Source: Sediminibacterium sp.
GTDB taxonomy: Bacteria > Bacteroidota > Bacteroidia > Chitinophagales > Chitinophagaceae
Reading direction: 5' to 3'
Assembly (NCBI RefSeq): GCF_019264485.1
Contig: NZ_JAHVAA010000011.1
Location: forward strand, 62,001-126,000
DNA length: 64,000 nt
Shown: in pieces, positions 1 to 9,866 of the stretch
How the letters are laid out: every line of letters starts with the position of its first letter
How positions within the stretch are numbered: position 1 is the stretch's first letter
Notes under the pieces: generated by a model
Seen by the model: only the letters and a program-made list of their open reading frames with translations
What the model was told of the DNA's origin: nothing
Databases searched by the model: none
Made by a program: the position numbers and the translations under genes

Positions 1-183
1 CAAAAGCATCAACACCTACCTGATATGCCATCTGCTAAAGAAGTTGAAGAGAAAGGAATTAGTGTGGGTGATAACCAGGCTTTGTTGCTAAAAAAAATCG
101 AAGAGCTAACACTCTATTTAATAGAAATGAAAAAAGAAATAACTGAATTAAAAAGTAATACTAAATCAAAAAAGAAAAAATGA
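1..183 (+). CDS. C-terminal end of a tail-fibre-like secreted protein (partial)
   Basis: The reading frame is open from base 1 and ends at TGA 181-183, giving 60 residues. The segment reads [20 protein letters not shown], followed by a coiled coil and a Lys-rich tail. This closely copies the C-terminus of the next gene ([20 protein letters not shown]), so the two are tandem paralogues. Such C-termini occur on Bacteroidota surface proteins whose bodies carry GIGTxxP motifs. The stop overlaps the next start as ATGA, which indicates translational coupling. The upstream part lies outside the window and the function is unknown. Confidence 0.8.
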   Translation, partial: QKHQHLPDMPSAKEVEEKGISVGDNQALLLKKIEELTLYLIEMKKEITELKSNTKSKKKK

Positions 184-1643
184 ATCTAAGACTATCAGTT
201 GTATTGATTGTGTTATTGCTGTTTGAACAGTCTGCTACATTATGCGCCCAAACTTCTTACGATGCATTAGGTGGTTATTTTCGTTTGCGAAATAGCGGAA
301 GTACATTAACCTATGGTGGGTTTAGTCAGAAAGGAGCATTTGAGGGTAACGCAAGTTTAGATCCTGCACTATGGGCCGAAACAAATTATGGTCTATATTT
401 TTATACGAATGGGGCAGCCGCTGCTCCTAAAATGAGTATAATGCCAGGAGGTAATATTGGGATAGGATTATCTAATCCTTCAGCTACTTTTCATATTCAT
501 ACGCCCTCATCATCCGTTTTGCGGTTTTCAAGAGCCTCTTCTAATGATTTTGGCTTTGAGTATGGAGGAGCCACTTTCGGATTATATGATTATAGTAATA
601 ACAAATATCGGTGGCAGGTAGATGGAAGTAATTTACTACTTACCCCATTAGATGGATTAGTTGGAATTGGCACTAGCAATCCAACCACATTATTGGATAT
701 AACAAAGGCGTCTTCAAATGGTGTAGCCGTTACAATACGAAATACTCAATCAACTGCTTCGGCTCTTTCTGGATTGCGGATGGGGAATGATCTTGCTGCT
801 AACCGATTCGAAGCATTCACACTTTCTTCTGCATATGAACAATACGGTCCATATTATCCAGATGGCACTTCATTGGCAAACGAAGGAACGGGTGGATTAA
901 GTATAGGGGCTTTACATGCCAATGGTGATCTTAGAATGTATGCTGGTGGAAATAGCAACGCTCATGAACGTTTAAGAATACAAGCAAACGGAAATATCGT
1001 CTCTTATAGTAAGATGCTGATTGGGTCATCTAATCCAGATATTGGAGGCTCTGTTAATGGAATACGCTTGGATAACAACGGAACTATCTATAGTGCAGTT
1101 TCAGGAACGGGAGCATATGATTTTCCGCTGTATGTTGATAGGCGTGGTACTAACAATACCGGTACTTCTGTCATGTTGGCAATGGGTGGTTTTTACAAAT
1201 CAACTATTGGTGTGATAGGCACCAACAATTCTATCAATGATGGAGGATTGACTTTCTCGACTGTAAATCATACTAGCACTATTACAGTTACTGAACAAAT
1301 GCGCATCATGTCTTCTGGGAATGTTGGTATCGGTACAACTACTCCAACAGAAAAACTTTCTGTCAACGGTAATGTACGTGCAAAAAAAATTATTGTCTCG
1401 CAATCAGGCTGGCCCGATTATGTATTCGACCCGGCATACAAGCTGAAGCCTCTTTCCGAACTATCTGCGTTTATTCAACAATATAAACATTTACCCGATA
1501 TGCCTTCTGCAAAAGAAGTAGATGAGAAAGGTATTAGTGTGGGAGATAACCAGGCTTTGTTGTTGAAGAAGATTGAGGAACTCACACTCTATATAATGCA
1601 ACAAGAAACACGAATAAAAGAATTAGAAAAAAAGATAAAATAA
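180..1643 (+). CDS. Secreted tail-fibre-like protein with GIG(T)xxP motifs
   Basis: This 487-residue protein has a signal peptide ([24 protein letters not shown]). The body holds recurring motifs [13 protein letters not shown] (about residue 95), [13 protein letters not shown] (about 160) and [20 protein letters not shown] (about 383). These resemble the beta-rich shafts of tail-fibre-like proteins common in Bacteroidota. The last 75 residues ([20 protein letters not shown], then a coiled coil) probably trimerise. It starts inside the stop codon of the preceding paralogue and lies 27 bp before the RHS gene, so it belongs to one operon with the RHS proteins. Role inferred: surface-exposed structural or adhesive protein. 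No enzymatic motif was seen and the S74 peptidase signature is not evident. Confidence 0.7.
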   Translation: MNLRLSVVLIVLLLFEQSATLCAQTSYDALGGYFRLRNSGSTLTYGGFSQKGAFEGNASLDPALWAETNYGLYFYTNGAAAAPKMSIMPGGNIGIGLSNPSATFHIHTPSSSVLRFSRASSNDFGFEYGGATFGLYDYSNNKYRWQVDGSNLLLTPLDGLVGIGTSNPTTLLDITKASSNGVAVTIRNTQSTASALSGLRMGNDLAANRFEAFTLSSAYEQYGPYYPDGTSLANEGTGGLSIGALHANGDLRMYAGGNSNAHERLRIQANGNIVSYSKMLIGSSNPDIGGSVNGIRLDNNGTIYSAVSGTGAYDFPLYVDRRGTNNTGTSVMLAMGGFYKSTIGVIGTNNSINDGGLTFSTVNHTSTITVTEQMRIMSSGNVGIGTTTPTEKLSVNGNVRAKKIIVSQSGWPDYVFDPAYKLKPLSELSAFIQQYKHLPDMPSAKEVDEKGISVGDNQALLLKKIEELTLYIMQQETRIKELEKKIK

Positions 1644-1670
1644 TTATTAGCACTCATTGAAATCAATACT

Positions 1671-4600
1671 ATGAAAAAAATAGCTGTAACAGTATGTATG
1701 ATGCTCTGTTTAGCCAGGGTAATAGCTCAGGGAGGCGGTGAAGTAGGTACTACACAAGAACTGAAAAAGTCGCCTATTGCTCCCTCACCCAATGCATCAG
1801 CAATTGGTAAATTTGGGGAAATACCGGTTTCGCTTAGTACAGGAATACCATCGGTGTCTGTTCCGATATATGCCTATAAGGGAAGTAGTAACGGTTTTGG
1901 TCTTGATGTGTCACTTCGTTATCATGCCGGTGGACATAAGGTGGATGATATGGCATCGAATGTTGGTTTAGGTTGGTCATTGAGTGCGGGTGGAGTAGTA
2001 TCAAGGTCAATGCGCGGAAGGCCTGATGACATGCCCTATGGTTATATTCATACAGGTAACCTGCCTAATTTTTTTACTGCAAATTTCGACTATGCATATA
2101 CCGAGCCCGGCTCTTCAACCAGTATTAATAATGGAATATGTTATGATAACTCGGGCGATTACTTAACGGTTAAAAACATTGCAGAAGGAGAACTCGACGG
2201 TGAGTGCGATATTTTTCAGTTCAGCGTAGGTAATATAGCCGGTAAATTCTATTTTAAAAAGAATGGAGAAATTCAGTTGGTTTCTCAAAGTAATATCAAA
2301 ATTACTTACTCATTTAATAGTTCGCCATTATATATAACTGAATTTATTATTACCGACGAAAGCGGCAATAAATATTATTTTAATGAAAAGGAATGGACTT
2401 CCGCCAACAGCATTTTAGGGTCAGCACCACCTGTGCCTCCTATTTATATCAGCAGTTGGTATATCAAAAAAATTGTAGCAGCAGACAGTAATAAAGAGAT
2501 TGTTTTTAATTATACAGGTAATGCTGAACAGTTAATATATGAGGGTAGCTTCTCCCATAGTTACAGAACAACCTGGACATTGGGCACACAGTCTACTGAG
2601 GGAACCTATTCTTATATGGCGATTGAAACCATTGATCAAAAGAAAATCAGCTCTATTGTGCTGCCTGATGCAACGCAGGTATTATTTGACTATAACTTAT
2701 CAAGGGCTGATTTTGCAGGCGATAAAGCTTTAACAGGTATCAGGATTCAGAATGGGAATTTTGAAAAGCAGTTTGTGTTAAGTTATGATTATTTCAATTC
2801 TCCATCAGGTGGCACCGTACCTTATTCACCCAATGATTATTATAAAAGACTAAAACTACTTTCTGTACAGCAGGTGAAGGATAGTGAACAAATACCACCC
2901 TATACTTTTGAGTATAACAGTACAGCGCTGCCGACACGTAATTCATTTCAAAAAGATGCCTGGGGTTACTATACTTCAGGTATGGGGTCTGGCACCAGTG
3001 TAAGTGTGCCGTCGCCTTCGGGAAGTTTTACACTTTTCTTTGGATCAAGTCTTGTATCTGAACAGTATACAAAAGCATGGGTACTTGAAAAAATAACTTA
3101 TCCAACGGGTGGCTATACTACACTCGACTATGAAAGTAATAAAGGCTATAATAATGGTGTTGAAGTGTCTATTGGAGGTTTAAGGGTTAAAAAAACAGAA
3201 GATTATAATGCCATCGATAATTCGAAGCTGGTAAAAGAGTACAAGTACCTTAAAACAGATAATACATCATCCGGACGAATTCAAACTATGCCGAATTCAA
3301 CTTACTATTGGACTACCACATATATTCAGGATCCATTTGCTATGCCACCTGTTTTACCGTATAAAATATATCACTTAAACCAACAGGCAAACCCTACTCA
3401 GTCTTTATCTTATTTTAACGGAAGTCCGGTCATTTATACAAGGGTTAAAGTTGAAATGACCAATAACAGCACGAATAATGGCTATTCCGTACATGAGTTT
3501 AGTGCCTTTAACAGCACATTTGTTCATGAAGATAATTTTCCCTTTGTACAAAAGCAGGATCTTGACTGGGCACAGGGTTTATCTTTAAAAGAATCCTTTT
3601 ACAATAGTTCAGACCAATTACTAAAGGTTGTAGAAAATGAATACCAGGATTTTACTTTTATACATCAGAATGATGCGCAGTCACGTAACCTGATAGCAGG
3701 TCTTTTATATTGGGACAACCAGGATACGTACAACCAAAAATTATATTCAGCCCGTGCATACTATATGGCATACGGCAGAAGTCAATTAAACAAAACCACT
3801 GAAACCACTTACGAAAACGGACTATCAAGCGCGGTAGTAAAAAATTATTATTACGATAATGCGGCTTATTTTTTCTCTAACCGAACCACAACCACCAATA
3901 GTAAAGGACAGACCATCACACTGCAAAAAAAGTATCCTCAGGATTTTGTAGGCACCACTATTTACGATCAGATGATTGCCAAAAATATGGTCAACTATGT
4001 TGTTGAGAGTACAAATCTGAATAATAGCAACCTTATAGCTGGAGACAAAACTTTATATAAATGGTATAATGCGGGTACGCTTCTTTTAACAGAAGGTGTA
4101 GACAGGTATAACAGAATCAGTCAAACCTATGAACCCATATTCCGCATCAACCACTACGATGCTGCCGGTAATATGCTCGAGCAACAAAAAGTACATGATA
4201 TAAAGTCTGCTTACCTCTGGGCGCATAACCAGACATACCCTGTTGCTGAAGCCACCAATGCCGATTATGGGTCGGTGAGTTACAGTTCATTTGAAGCCAC
4301 CGAAACAGGTAACTGGGATTATGGTTCTTCTGGTATTATAACAACTTATCAGGGTATTACGGGTAACAAAGCGTATTTGTTAAGTAATGGAAATATCCAG
4401 CGAACAGGTTTAGTAAGTGGCACTTCCTATATACTCACTTACTGGAAACACGATGCAGCAGGGGGGGCTGTAAGTGCAGGAGGTACCGCACTAATGTCTA
4501 AAAACGGATGGACACTTTATCAGACCACCATTACGGGAGTAACAAGTGTAACCCTCAGTGGCAGTGCAGTAATAGATGAGTTGCGATTGTATCCGGTAAA

Positions 4601-4775
4601 CGCACAAATGACCACTTATACCTACGATCCTTTAATCGGCATGACAAGCCAGTGTGATGCCAATAACCGGATTACTTATTATGAATACGATGCGTTTAGC
4701 AGACTATTGCGCATTAGAGATATGGATAAAAATATCCAGAAAACATTTGAATACAAATACAAAGAAGCGCAATAA
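1671..4775 (+). CDS. RHS/SpvB-type YD-repeat protein, first of a two-gene locus
   Basis: A 1034-residue protein with a signal peptide (MKKIAVTVCMMLCLARVIAQ). The N-terminal third holds the SpvB/insecticidal-toxin-like motif GLGWSLSAGGVVSRSMRGRP (about residues 98-117). The C-terminus ends in YD/RHS repeats (YDPLIGMTSQCDANNRITYY, then EYDAFSRLLRIRD). There is no RHS core (hyperconserved DPxG) or toxin tail; these are in the next gene. Bacteroidota often split RHS systems into an SpvB-like shell protein and a DUF6443/RHS-core protein, and the 35-bp gap fits that. Inferred role: one half of a shell that encloses the toxin tail, or a large surface protein. I see no frameshift that would link the two ORFs. 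Confidence 0.75.
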   Translation: MKKIAVTVCMMLCLARVIAQGGGEVGTTQELKKSPIAPSPNASAIGKFGEIPVSLSTGIPSVSVPIYAYKGSSNGFGLDVSLRYHAGGHKVDDMASNVGLGWSLSAGGVVSRSMRGRPDDMPYGYIHTGNLPNFFTANFDYAYTEPGSSTSINNGICYDNSGDYLTVKNIAEGELDGECDIFQFSVGNIAGKFYFKKNGEIQLVSQSNIKITYSFNSSPLYITEFIITDESGNKYYFNEKEWTSANSILGSAPPVPPIYISSWYIKKIVAADSNKEIVFNYTGNAEQLIYEGSFSHSYRTTWTLGTQSTEGTYSYMAIETIDQKKISSIVLPDATQVLFDYNLSRADFAGDKALTGIRIQNGNFEKQFVLSYDYFNSPSGGTVPYSPNDYYKRLKLLSVQQVKDSEQIPPYTFEYNSTALPTRNSFQKDAWGYYTSGMGSGTSVSVPSPSGSFTLFFGSSLVSEQYTKAWVLEKITYPTGGYTTLDYESNKGYNNGVEVSIGGLRVKKTEDYNAIDNSKLVKEYKYLKTDNTSSGRIQTMPNSTYYWTTTYIQDPFAMPPVLPYKIYHLNQQANPTQSLSYFNGSPVIYTRVKVEMTNNSTNNGYSVHEFSAFNSTFVHEDNFPFVQKQDLDWAQGLSLKESFYNSSDQLLKVVENEYQDFTFIHQNDAQSRNLIAGLLYWDNQDTYNQKLYSARAYYMAYGRSQLNKTTETTYENGLSSAVVKNYYYDNAAYFFSNRTTTTNSKGQTITLQKKYPQDFVGTTIYDQMIAKNMVNYVVESTNLNNSNLIAGDKTLYKWYNAGTLLLTEGVDRYNRISQTYEPIFRINHYDAAGNMLEQQKVHDIKSAYLWAHNQTYPVAEATNADYGSVSYSSFEATETGNWDYGSSGIITTYQGITGNKAYLLSNGNIQRTGLVSGTSYILTYWKHDAAGGAVSAGGTALMSKNGWTLYQTTITGVTSVTLSGSAVIDELRLYPVNAQMTTYTYDPLIGMTSQCDANNRITYYEYDAFSRLLRIRDMDKNIQKTFEYKYKEAQ

Positions 4776-4810
4776 GGCATTTTTAATTCAGACACAAAAA
4801 AATAAAACCG

Positions 4811-7800
4811 ATGAAAAGGTTACAATATATAGCGGGTAAAGTATCAATTATCGTATTGTTATTAAGTGGCTTAAACAGTGATGCACAAACCAACAAACCC
4901 AACGGTAGTACACGCCCTGCTGCTACAGCAGCAGGCACTCCGTCTGCTTACAGTAGCGGGGTCTTGGTAAACTATGTACGCACCCGTGAAGCTGTGGCAC
5001 CTATTACCGACCCCGGTACTTTTAACAGTGCTGGTTATACACAGGTAAAACAAGCCACCCAGTTTCTGGATGGACTTGGCCGCCCTTTACAAACAGTGAT
5101 GAAACAGGCCAGCCCAATGCTAAAAGATATAGTAAGCCCACTGGTATATGATGCTTTTGGAAGAGAAGTGTATAAGTACCTGCCCTATGTATCAACAACC
5201 GATAATGGTAATTTCAAACTAAATTCTTTTGGTGAACAGTCTTCATTTATGGGTACCCAATATTCAGGTGAATCTATTTACTACAGTGAAACAAGGTTTG
5301 AGGCATCGCCCTTAAATCGTGTTACCAAAACACTGGCAGCGGGTAACAGTTGGGGTGGAAGTAACAGAGGAGTAAGTATGGAATATCGGTTAAATGATGC
5401 GAATGATGCTGTGCGAATCTGGAATATCGGAACCAGCTCGCTCACCTACAGTAATAATGATGTAAGTACCAATATTCCTGCATCTTCCAGTATATACGGA
5501 ACCGGAGAATTATATGAAACCCATACCATTGATGAAGCAGGTAACAAAGTAGCAGAATACAAAGACAAAGAAGGAAAAGTAATTCTGAAAAAAGTGCAGA
5601 CAGACAGTTCTCCTTCAGACAGCCATAGCGGCTGGCTATGTACTTATTATGTGTACGACGATTTTGGTTCATTACGTTACGTGATTCAACCCGAGGCAGT
5701 AGCATATATGGCTGCGAATGGTTGGACACTCAATACCGATGCCATCAATGAACAGAGCTTCCGTTATGAATACGATGGCTATAACCGTATGATTGCCAAA
5801 AAAGTACCTGGCGCCGGATGGGTATATATGGTATATGATAAAAGAGACAGACTGGCATATACACAGGATGCCAATATGCGCAGCCGCAACCAATGGCTGG
5901 CGACACTGTATGATGAACAAAACAGACCCGTAGCAACAGGTATGATCAGCTATTCAGGTACCCGTGATGCTTTACAGAACCTGCTCGATACCCGTTTTCT
6001 TGCAGCACAAAGCACAGTAGTAACCGTTAATTTCAGTGCGCCGGATATATTATACCTGCATGAGCCGGTAGCCGGACAACCGGCTTATCGTGCTGTAACA
6101 GAGATACAGTTTACAGGTGAATTTAATTCGGCCAATGAAAACTTTGAAACCTATATTGGGCCAGCCATACAGAGTACCAGCACCATTTTACTCAATTATG
6201 ATCCTTTTCCGTCAGGGGCCAATTTTATTGCACTAACCCATACCTATTACGATGAGTATGGTTTTACAAACAAAACCTATCAGACCACGCATAACAGTTC
6301 AATAGATGCGGGTGGTAACAGTTATGCAGAAACACTGCCGGGTACTTCAAGTAAACTAACCAGAGGGCAGGTAACAGGTACCCAAGTAAGGATACTCAAA
6401 AACCCGGATGACCTGAGTCAGGGCGACTGGTTAGAAACCGTTACATTTTACGATGATAAAGCCCGGGTACTGCAAAGCCAGTCTGCCAACCATAAAGGAG
6501 GTACCGATATTACCACCATGCGATACGATTTTACGGGTAAACTCATTACCAGTTATCAGGTACACAACAATGCAGCAGCAGGTCAAACGCTGAGAACCAA
6601 AACCAATATGTTATACGACCATGCAGGTCGTTTACTGGATGTTAAAAAGACATTGAATGATGATGGTAATACCACCCGCTACCTTGCCCGTAACAGTTAT
6701 GATGAATTAGGACAGTTGAAAGAAAAAAAACTGGGTCAGCAATATGGCACAAGCACCGAAATGGAATTGCAGGCATATGAATACAATATACGGGGCTGGT
6801 TACAGGGGATGAATAAAAACTACAGTAATGCTGCTAATAATAGTGCATGGTTTGGCATGGAGTTAAACTATGATTATGGTTTTGAGAGCAATCAGTACAA
6901 TGGTAATATAAGTGGAGCACAGTGGCGCAGTAAGGGAGATGGTGAAAGAAGAGCATTTGGTTATGGCTACGATAAAGCAAATAGAATACTGTTTGGCGAT
7001 TTTAATCAATACACCAGCAGTAGCTGGAATAAAACAGCCAATCTCAATTTTAGTATGCAGATGGGAGATGGCAGTACACATAGCAGTGCCTATGATGCCA
7101 ATGGCAATATAAAAGCGATGTTGCAATATGGGGTAAAAGCCGGAGGCAGTCTGGTAATTGATAACCTTAGTTACAGTTATAACAGTTTGAGTAATAAACT
7201 GGCCTACGTAAATGATGCTGTTACTGCTGATCAGAAATTAGGCGATTTTACGAATAAGTACACAGGAACAGACGATTATAGTTATGATGTAAATGGTAAC
7301 CTGATTACCGATAAGAATAAAGACATCAGCAGCATTACGTATAATCACCTGAACCTGCCTTATTTGGTAACGGTAGCAGGAAAGGGAACGATTAAATACA
7401 TATACGATGCAACCGGTAATAAACTCGAAAAACAAACAATAGAAACAAGTCCTGCTTCAAAAACAACGAATACAGCTTATCTGGGGGGGTATGTATATGA
7501 GAATGATGTATTACAGTTTTTTGGTCATGAAGAAGGCCGTATACGCCGGAAGACGGACGGCAGTTATGTGTATGATTATTTTGTAAAAGATCATTTGGGG
7601 AACACCCGTATGGTACTCACGGAAGAACAGCAAACCGATGCCTATCCCGTGGCATCATTAGAAGCGGCGACATTGAACAGTGAGAAACTATATTATACGA
7701 TACCGGATGATGCCGGCACCCGTGTACACAAGAATACAGTGGCCGGATATCCGAGCGACACATATACCGATCCGAACGATTATATCCACAAACTGAATGG

Positions 7801-9205
7801 TAATGGCACCAAGCTAGGTAGTAGTATGGTATTGAAAGTAATGAGCGGCGATAAAGTGAATATTCATGCCAAAAGCTGGTATCGTTTAAATGGTGTAACC
7901 CCCGGAAGTCCTGTGAGTCCGTTAAGCGATCTGGTGGCAGCATTGGCAGGTGGTGTGGCACAGTCAGCAGCAGGTAAATACACGGCTGGAGAGTTGATTG
8001 GCAATGGTACGCTAAGTCCGGGTATGACGGATATGCTGAATACCCAGTCGTACAGCAGTACCAAACCCAAAGCCTATGTAAACTGGGTATTATTTGATGA
8101 GCAATTTAAATATGTGGGAGGAGGTAGTGGATTTGACCAGGTAGGTGCAGACCAGGAACTAAAACAACATATATTAAGCAACCTGCCTGTTACAAAAAAT
8201 GGATATTTGTATATTTACGTAAGCAACGAAACACCTAACGTTGATGTGTTCTTTGATAATCTGCAGGTAACGCATGTGAGGGGGGCATTGTTGGAGGAGA
8301 CGCATTATTATCCATTCGGGTTGACAATGGCGGGGATTAGTAGTAAGGCTGCAGGTAAACTTGATAATAAGTATGAGTACAATGGAATTGAGTTGAATGA
8401 AGATTTGGGACTGAATACTTATGATGCGTTCTTTAGGAATTTAGATGCTCAAACTGGTAGATGGTGGCAGGTTGATCCGAAGATTGAGTGGGACATGGAA
8501 AGTTGGAGCCCTTATGCTTCAAACTTTAATAATCCTATTAAGTTTGATGATCCTAAAGGTGATTGTCCATCTTGCATTGTCGGATTTATAGTTGGGGGTG
8601 CAGTAGAATATGCTACTCAGGTTGCATCAAACTTAATTGAAGGGAAATCATTTGGGAAGTCGTTGACTAATGTAGATGTAAATGCAATTGGAATTTCAGC
8701 AGTTGCAGGTGCAGCAACAAGTGGCGTATCTGCCTTTGTGCCTAAAGGTGCAGCGGCTAAATTAGTAGTTGCAGGTGTAAACACTACAATTGATGCTGCA
8801 GAATCAGTTGCAAAACAATATAATCAAAGTGGCAATGTTTCATTATCAACTACCGTAAGTGATGTGGTTGTTAATAAGGTGGCAGGTAAGATTACTGAAA
8901 ATATCAAAGTTAACTCACCTTCGTCCATTTCGACTACTGAAAAGCAGTTAAACCGTGCAGAAAGAGTAGCAGCAGGAGACCCAAATAGCAGTGGTAGGGC
9001 AAATGCAGTTAACACGCTTCAAGATAAATTGGTTAAACAGAATACCACAAATGCGGCGGTAAAACAAGCTGCGGGAAATGTTGTGGCAAATACAGCTCAG
9101 GGAGTTGTTAATGCGACTGGTCAGCCTGTAGTTATTCAACCAAGCAATAGACCTGTAGCGGATAACACTGTGGTAAGAAAGCCTTTACTAATTCAAAGAC
9201 AATAA
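4811..9205 (+). CDS. RHS-repeat core protein with DUF6443-type N-terminus and private C-terminal domain
   Basis: A 1464-residue protein with a signal peptide (residues 1-26). A DUF6443-type region follows (YVRTREAVAPITD, ATQFLDGLGRPLQTVMKQAS), then many YD repeats. The RHS-associated core lies at about residues 1165-1255: YYPFGLTMAGIS, YEYNGIELNEDLGLNTYDAF, RNLDAQTGRWWQVDPK, DDPKGD. The last ~210 residues start with a hydrophobic, Gly/Ala-rich segment (VGFIVGGAVEYATQV) and end in a Ser/Asn/Val-rich stretch with no motif I recognise. RHS proteins usually place a polymorphic toxin there, with an immunity gene directly downstream; the 10-bp gap to the next ORF fits this. Toxin activity is inferred, not shown. 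From about 8285 the codon choice changes (many TTG, GAG, GGG), as if the 3' end was exchanged. Confidence 0.8.
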   Translation: MKRLQYIAGKVSIIVLLLSGLNSDAQTNKPNGSTRPAATAAGTPSAYSSGVLVNYVRTREAVAPITDPGTFNSAGYTQVKQATQFLDGLGRPLQTVMKQASPMLKDIVSPLVYDAFGREVYKYLPYVSTTDNGNFKLNSFGEQSSFMGTQYSGESIYYSETRFEASPLNRVTKTLAAGNSWGGSNRGVSMEYRLNDANDAVRIWNIGTSSLTYSNNDVSTNIPASSSIYGTGELYETHTIDEAGNKVAEYKDKEGKVILKKVQTDSSPSDSHSGWLCTYYVYDDFGSLRYVIQPEAVAYMAANGWTLNTDAINEQSFRYEYDGYNRMIAKKVPGAGWVYMVYDKRDRLAYTQDANMRSRNQWLATLYDEQNRPVATGMISYSGTRDALQNLLDTRFLAAQSTVVTVNFSAPDILYLHEPVAGQPAYRAVTEIQFTGEFNSANENFETYIGPAIQSTSTILLNYDPFPSGANFIALTHTYYDEYGFTNKTYQTTHNSSIDAGGNSYAETLPGTSSKLTRGQVTGTQVRILKNPDDLSQGDWLETVTFYDDKARVLQSQSANHKGGTDITTMRYDFTGKLITSYQVHNNAAAGQTLRTKTNMLYDHAGRLLDVKKTLNDDGNTTRYLARNSYDELGQLKEKKLGQQYGTSTEMELQAYEYNIRGWLQGMNKNYSNAANNSAWFGMELNYDYGFESNQYNGNISGAQWRSKGDGERRAFGYGYDKANRILFGDFNQYTSSSWNKTANLNFSMQMGDGSTHSSAYDANGNIKAMLQYGVKAGGSLVIDNLSYSYNSLSNKLAYVNDAVTADQKLGDFTNKYTGTDDYSYDVNGNLITDKNKDISSITYNHLNLPYLVTVAGKGTIKYIYDATGNKLEKQTIETSPASKTTNTAYLGGYVYENDVLQFFGHEEGRIRRKTDGSYVYDYFVKDHLGNTRMVLTEEQQTDAYPVASLEAATLNSEKLYYTIPDDAGTRVHKNTVAGYPSDTYTDPNDYIHKLNGNGTKLGSSMVLKVMSGDKVNIHAKSWYRLNGVTPGSPVSPLSDLVAALAGGVAQSAAGKYTAGELIGNGTLSPGMTDMLNTQSYSSTKPKAYVNWVLFDEQFKYVGGGSGFDQVGADQELKQHILSNLPVTKNGYLYIYVSNETPNVDVFFDNLQVTHVRGALLEETHYYPFGLTMAGISSKAAGKLDNKYEYNGIELNEDLGLNTYDAFFRNLDAQTGRWWQVDPKIEWDMESWSPYASNFNNPIKFDDPKGDCPSCIVGFIVGGAVEYATQVASNLIEGKSFGKSLTNVDVNAIGISAVAGAATSGVSAFVPKGAAAKLVVAGVNTTIDAAESVAKQYNQSGNVSLSTTVSDVVVNKVAGKITENIKVNSPSSISTTEKQLNRAERVAAGDPNSSGRANAVNTLQDKLVKQNTTNAAVKQAAGNVVANTAQGVVNATGQPVVIQPSNRPVADNTVVRKPLLIQRQ

Positions 9206-9215
9206 ATGTAACAAA

Positions 9216-9608
9216 ATGAAATTTTTATTCTTTGCAGGTCTCATTTTTTTTGTGGGTTCAATTTTTTTAATTCCTAGCACTTACGAGAAATTAAAAGTTG
9301 AAAAGAATGGTAGTATTGTTAAAATGAGAATTGAGCAACTTCCTAAAACATGTATCGGTGCAAGAGTAAATTACAATGTAATATACAGTTACGAAGGTGT
9401 TTTTTACAATAAATCAACAAGAGGGAATTTCTGCCAACTCCATTCCGTAGGTGAGATGATTGATATGAAGTATCTAAATGGATCAGAAATTGTTTTGCGT
9501 CCAAATGAATCTGCTATGATTAGCTTTATCTCATTAGCTGTACTAGGTTTTGGGGGCTTGCTCATTAGTATTTTACAATGGAAAAAAAGCCGATCAGTTA
9601 AAAGGTAA
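9216..9608 (+). CDS. Small two-TM protein, candidate RHS immunity protein (DUF3592-like)
   Basis: A 130-residue protein with one N-terminal membrane segment (about 3-20), a soluble part with the pattern VNYNVIYSYEGVFYNKSTRG, and a second membrane segment (about 102-120) followed by a basic tail. The middle part is reminiscent of DUF3592 proteins, but I am not sure of this. It begins 10 bp after the RHS gene stop and is followed by a terminator, so it is the last gene of the RHS operon. Position argues for an immunity protein against the RHS C-terminus. A membrane location would fit a toxin acting at the membrane or during entry. This is inference only. Confidence 0.5.
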   Translation: MKFLFFAGLIFFVGSIFLIPSTYEKLKVEKNGSIVKMRIEQLPKTCIGARVNYNVIYSYEGVFYNKSTRGNFCQLHSVGEMIDMKYLNGSEIVLRPNESAMISFISLAVLGFGGLLISILQWKKSRSVKR

Positions 9609-9630
9609 TAGGAAATTTTTTTTTCACAAC

Positions 9631-9657
9631 AACCACTCCAAAACGGGGTGGTTTTTC
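9631..9657 (+). terminator. Rho-independent terminator of the RHS operon
   Basis: AACCACTCC (9631-9639) pairs with GGGGTGGTT (9645-9653) with one G-U pair across a 5-nt loop, followed by TTTT. It lies 22 bp after the last gene of the operon. About 65 bp further on a second, smaller hairpin (GGGTG/CACCC, 9723-9735) is followed by TTTTT. The remaining bases up to the transposase (9658-9866) hold no gene I can support. Confidence 0.7.
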
Positions 9658-9866
9658 CTTCTTCGCAGAGTTTTCAACCCAAAAGCAGTTTGTCGCAATG
9701 TCTCTCGGAGAGGCATCTGCGGGGGTGCAACACCCACGTTTTTCCTTAATAAAAACGGTCAAATATTTGGACAAATACAAAAAGGGGGTAGTGTAAACGG
9801 GGGATTAATGAAAATAGGTCTGTGGTACTTTGAAAACTGTTAGTCGGTTGGAGTTACTGGCAGTAA

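Noticed and set aside
7617..7961. 114-residue minus-strand ORF inside the RHS gene
   Set aside because: Antisense to conserved RHS coding sequence; composition matches a shadow (His/Arg/Ser-rich).
9550..9843. 97-residue ORF overlapping the putative immunity gene
   Set aside because: It starts in another frame of the preceding gene and runs through its terminator; no protein-like features.
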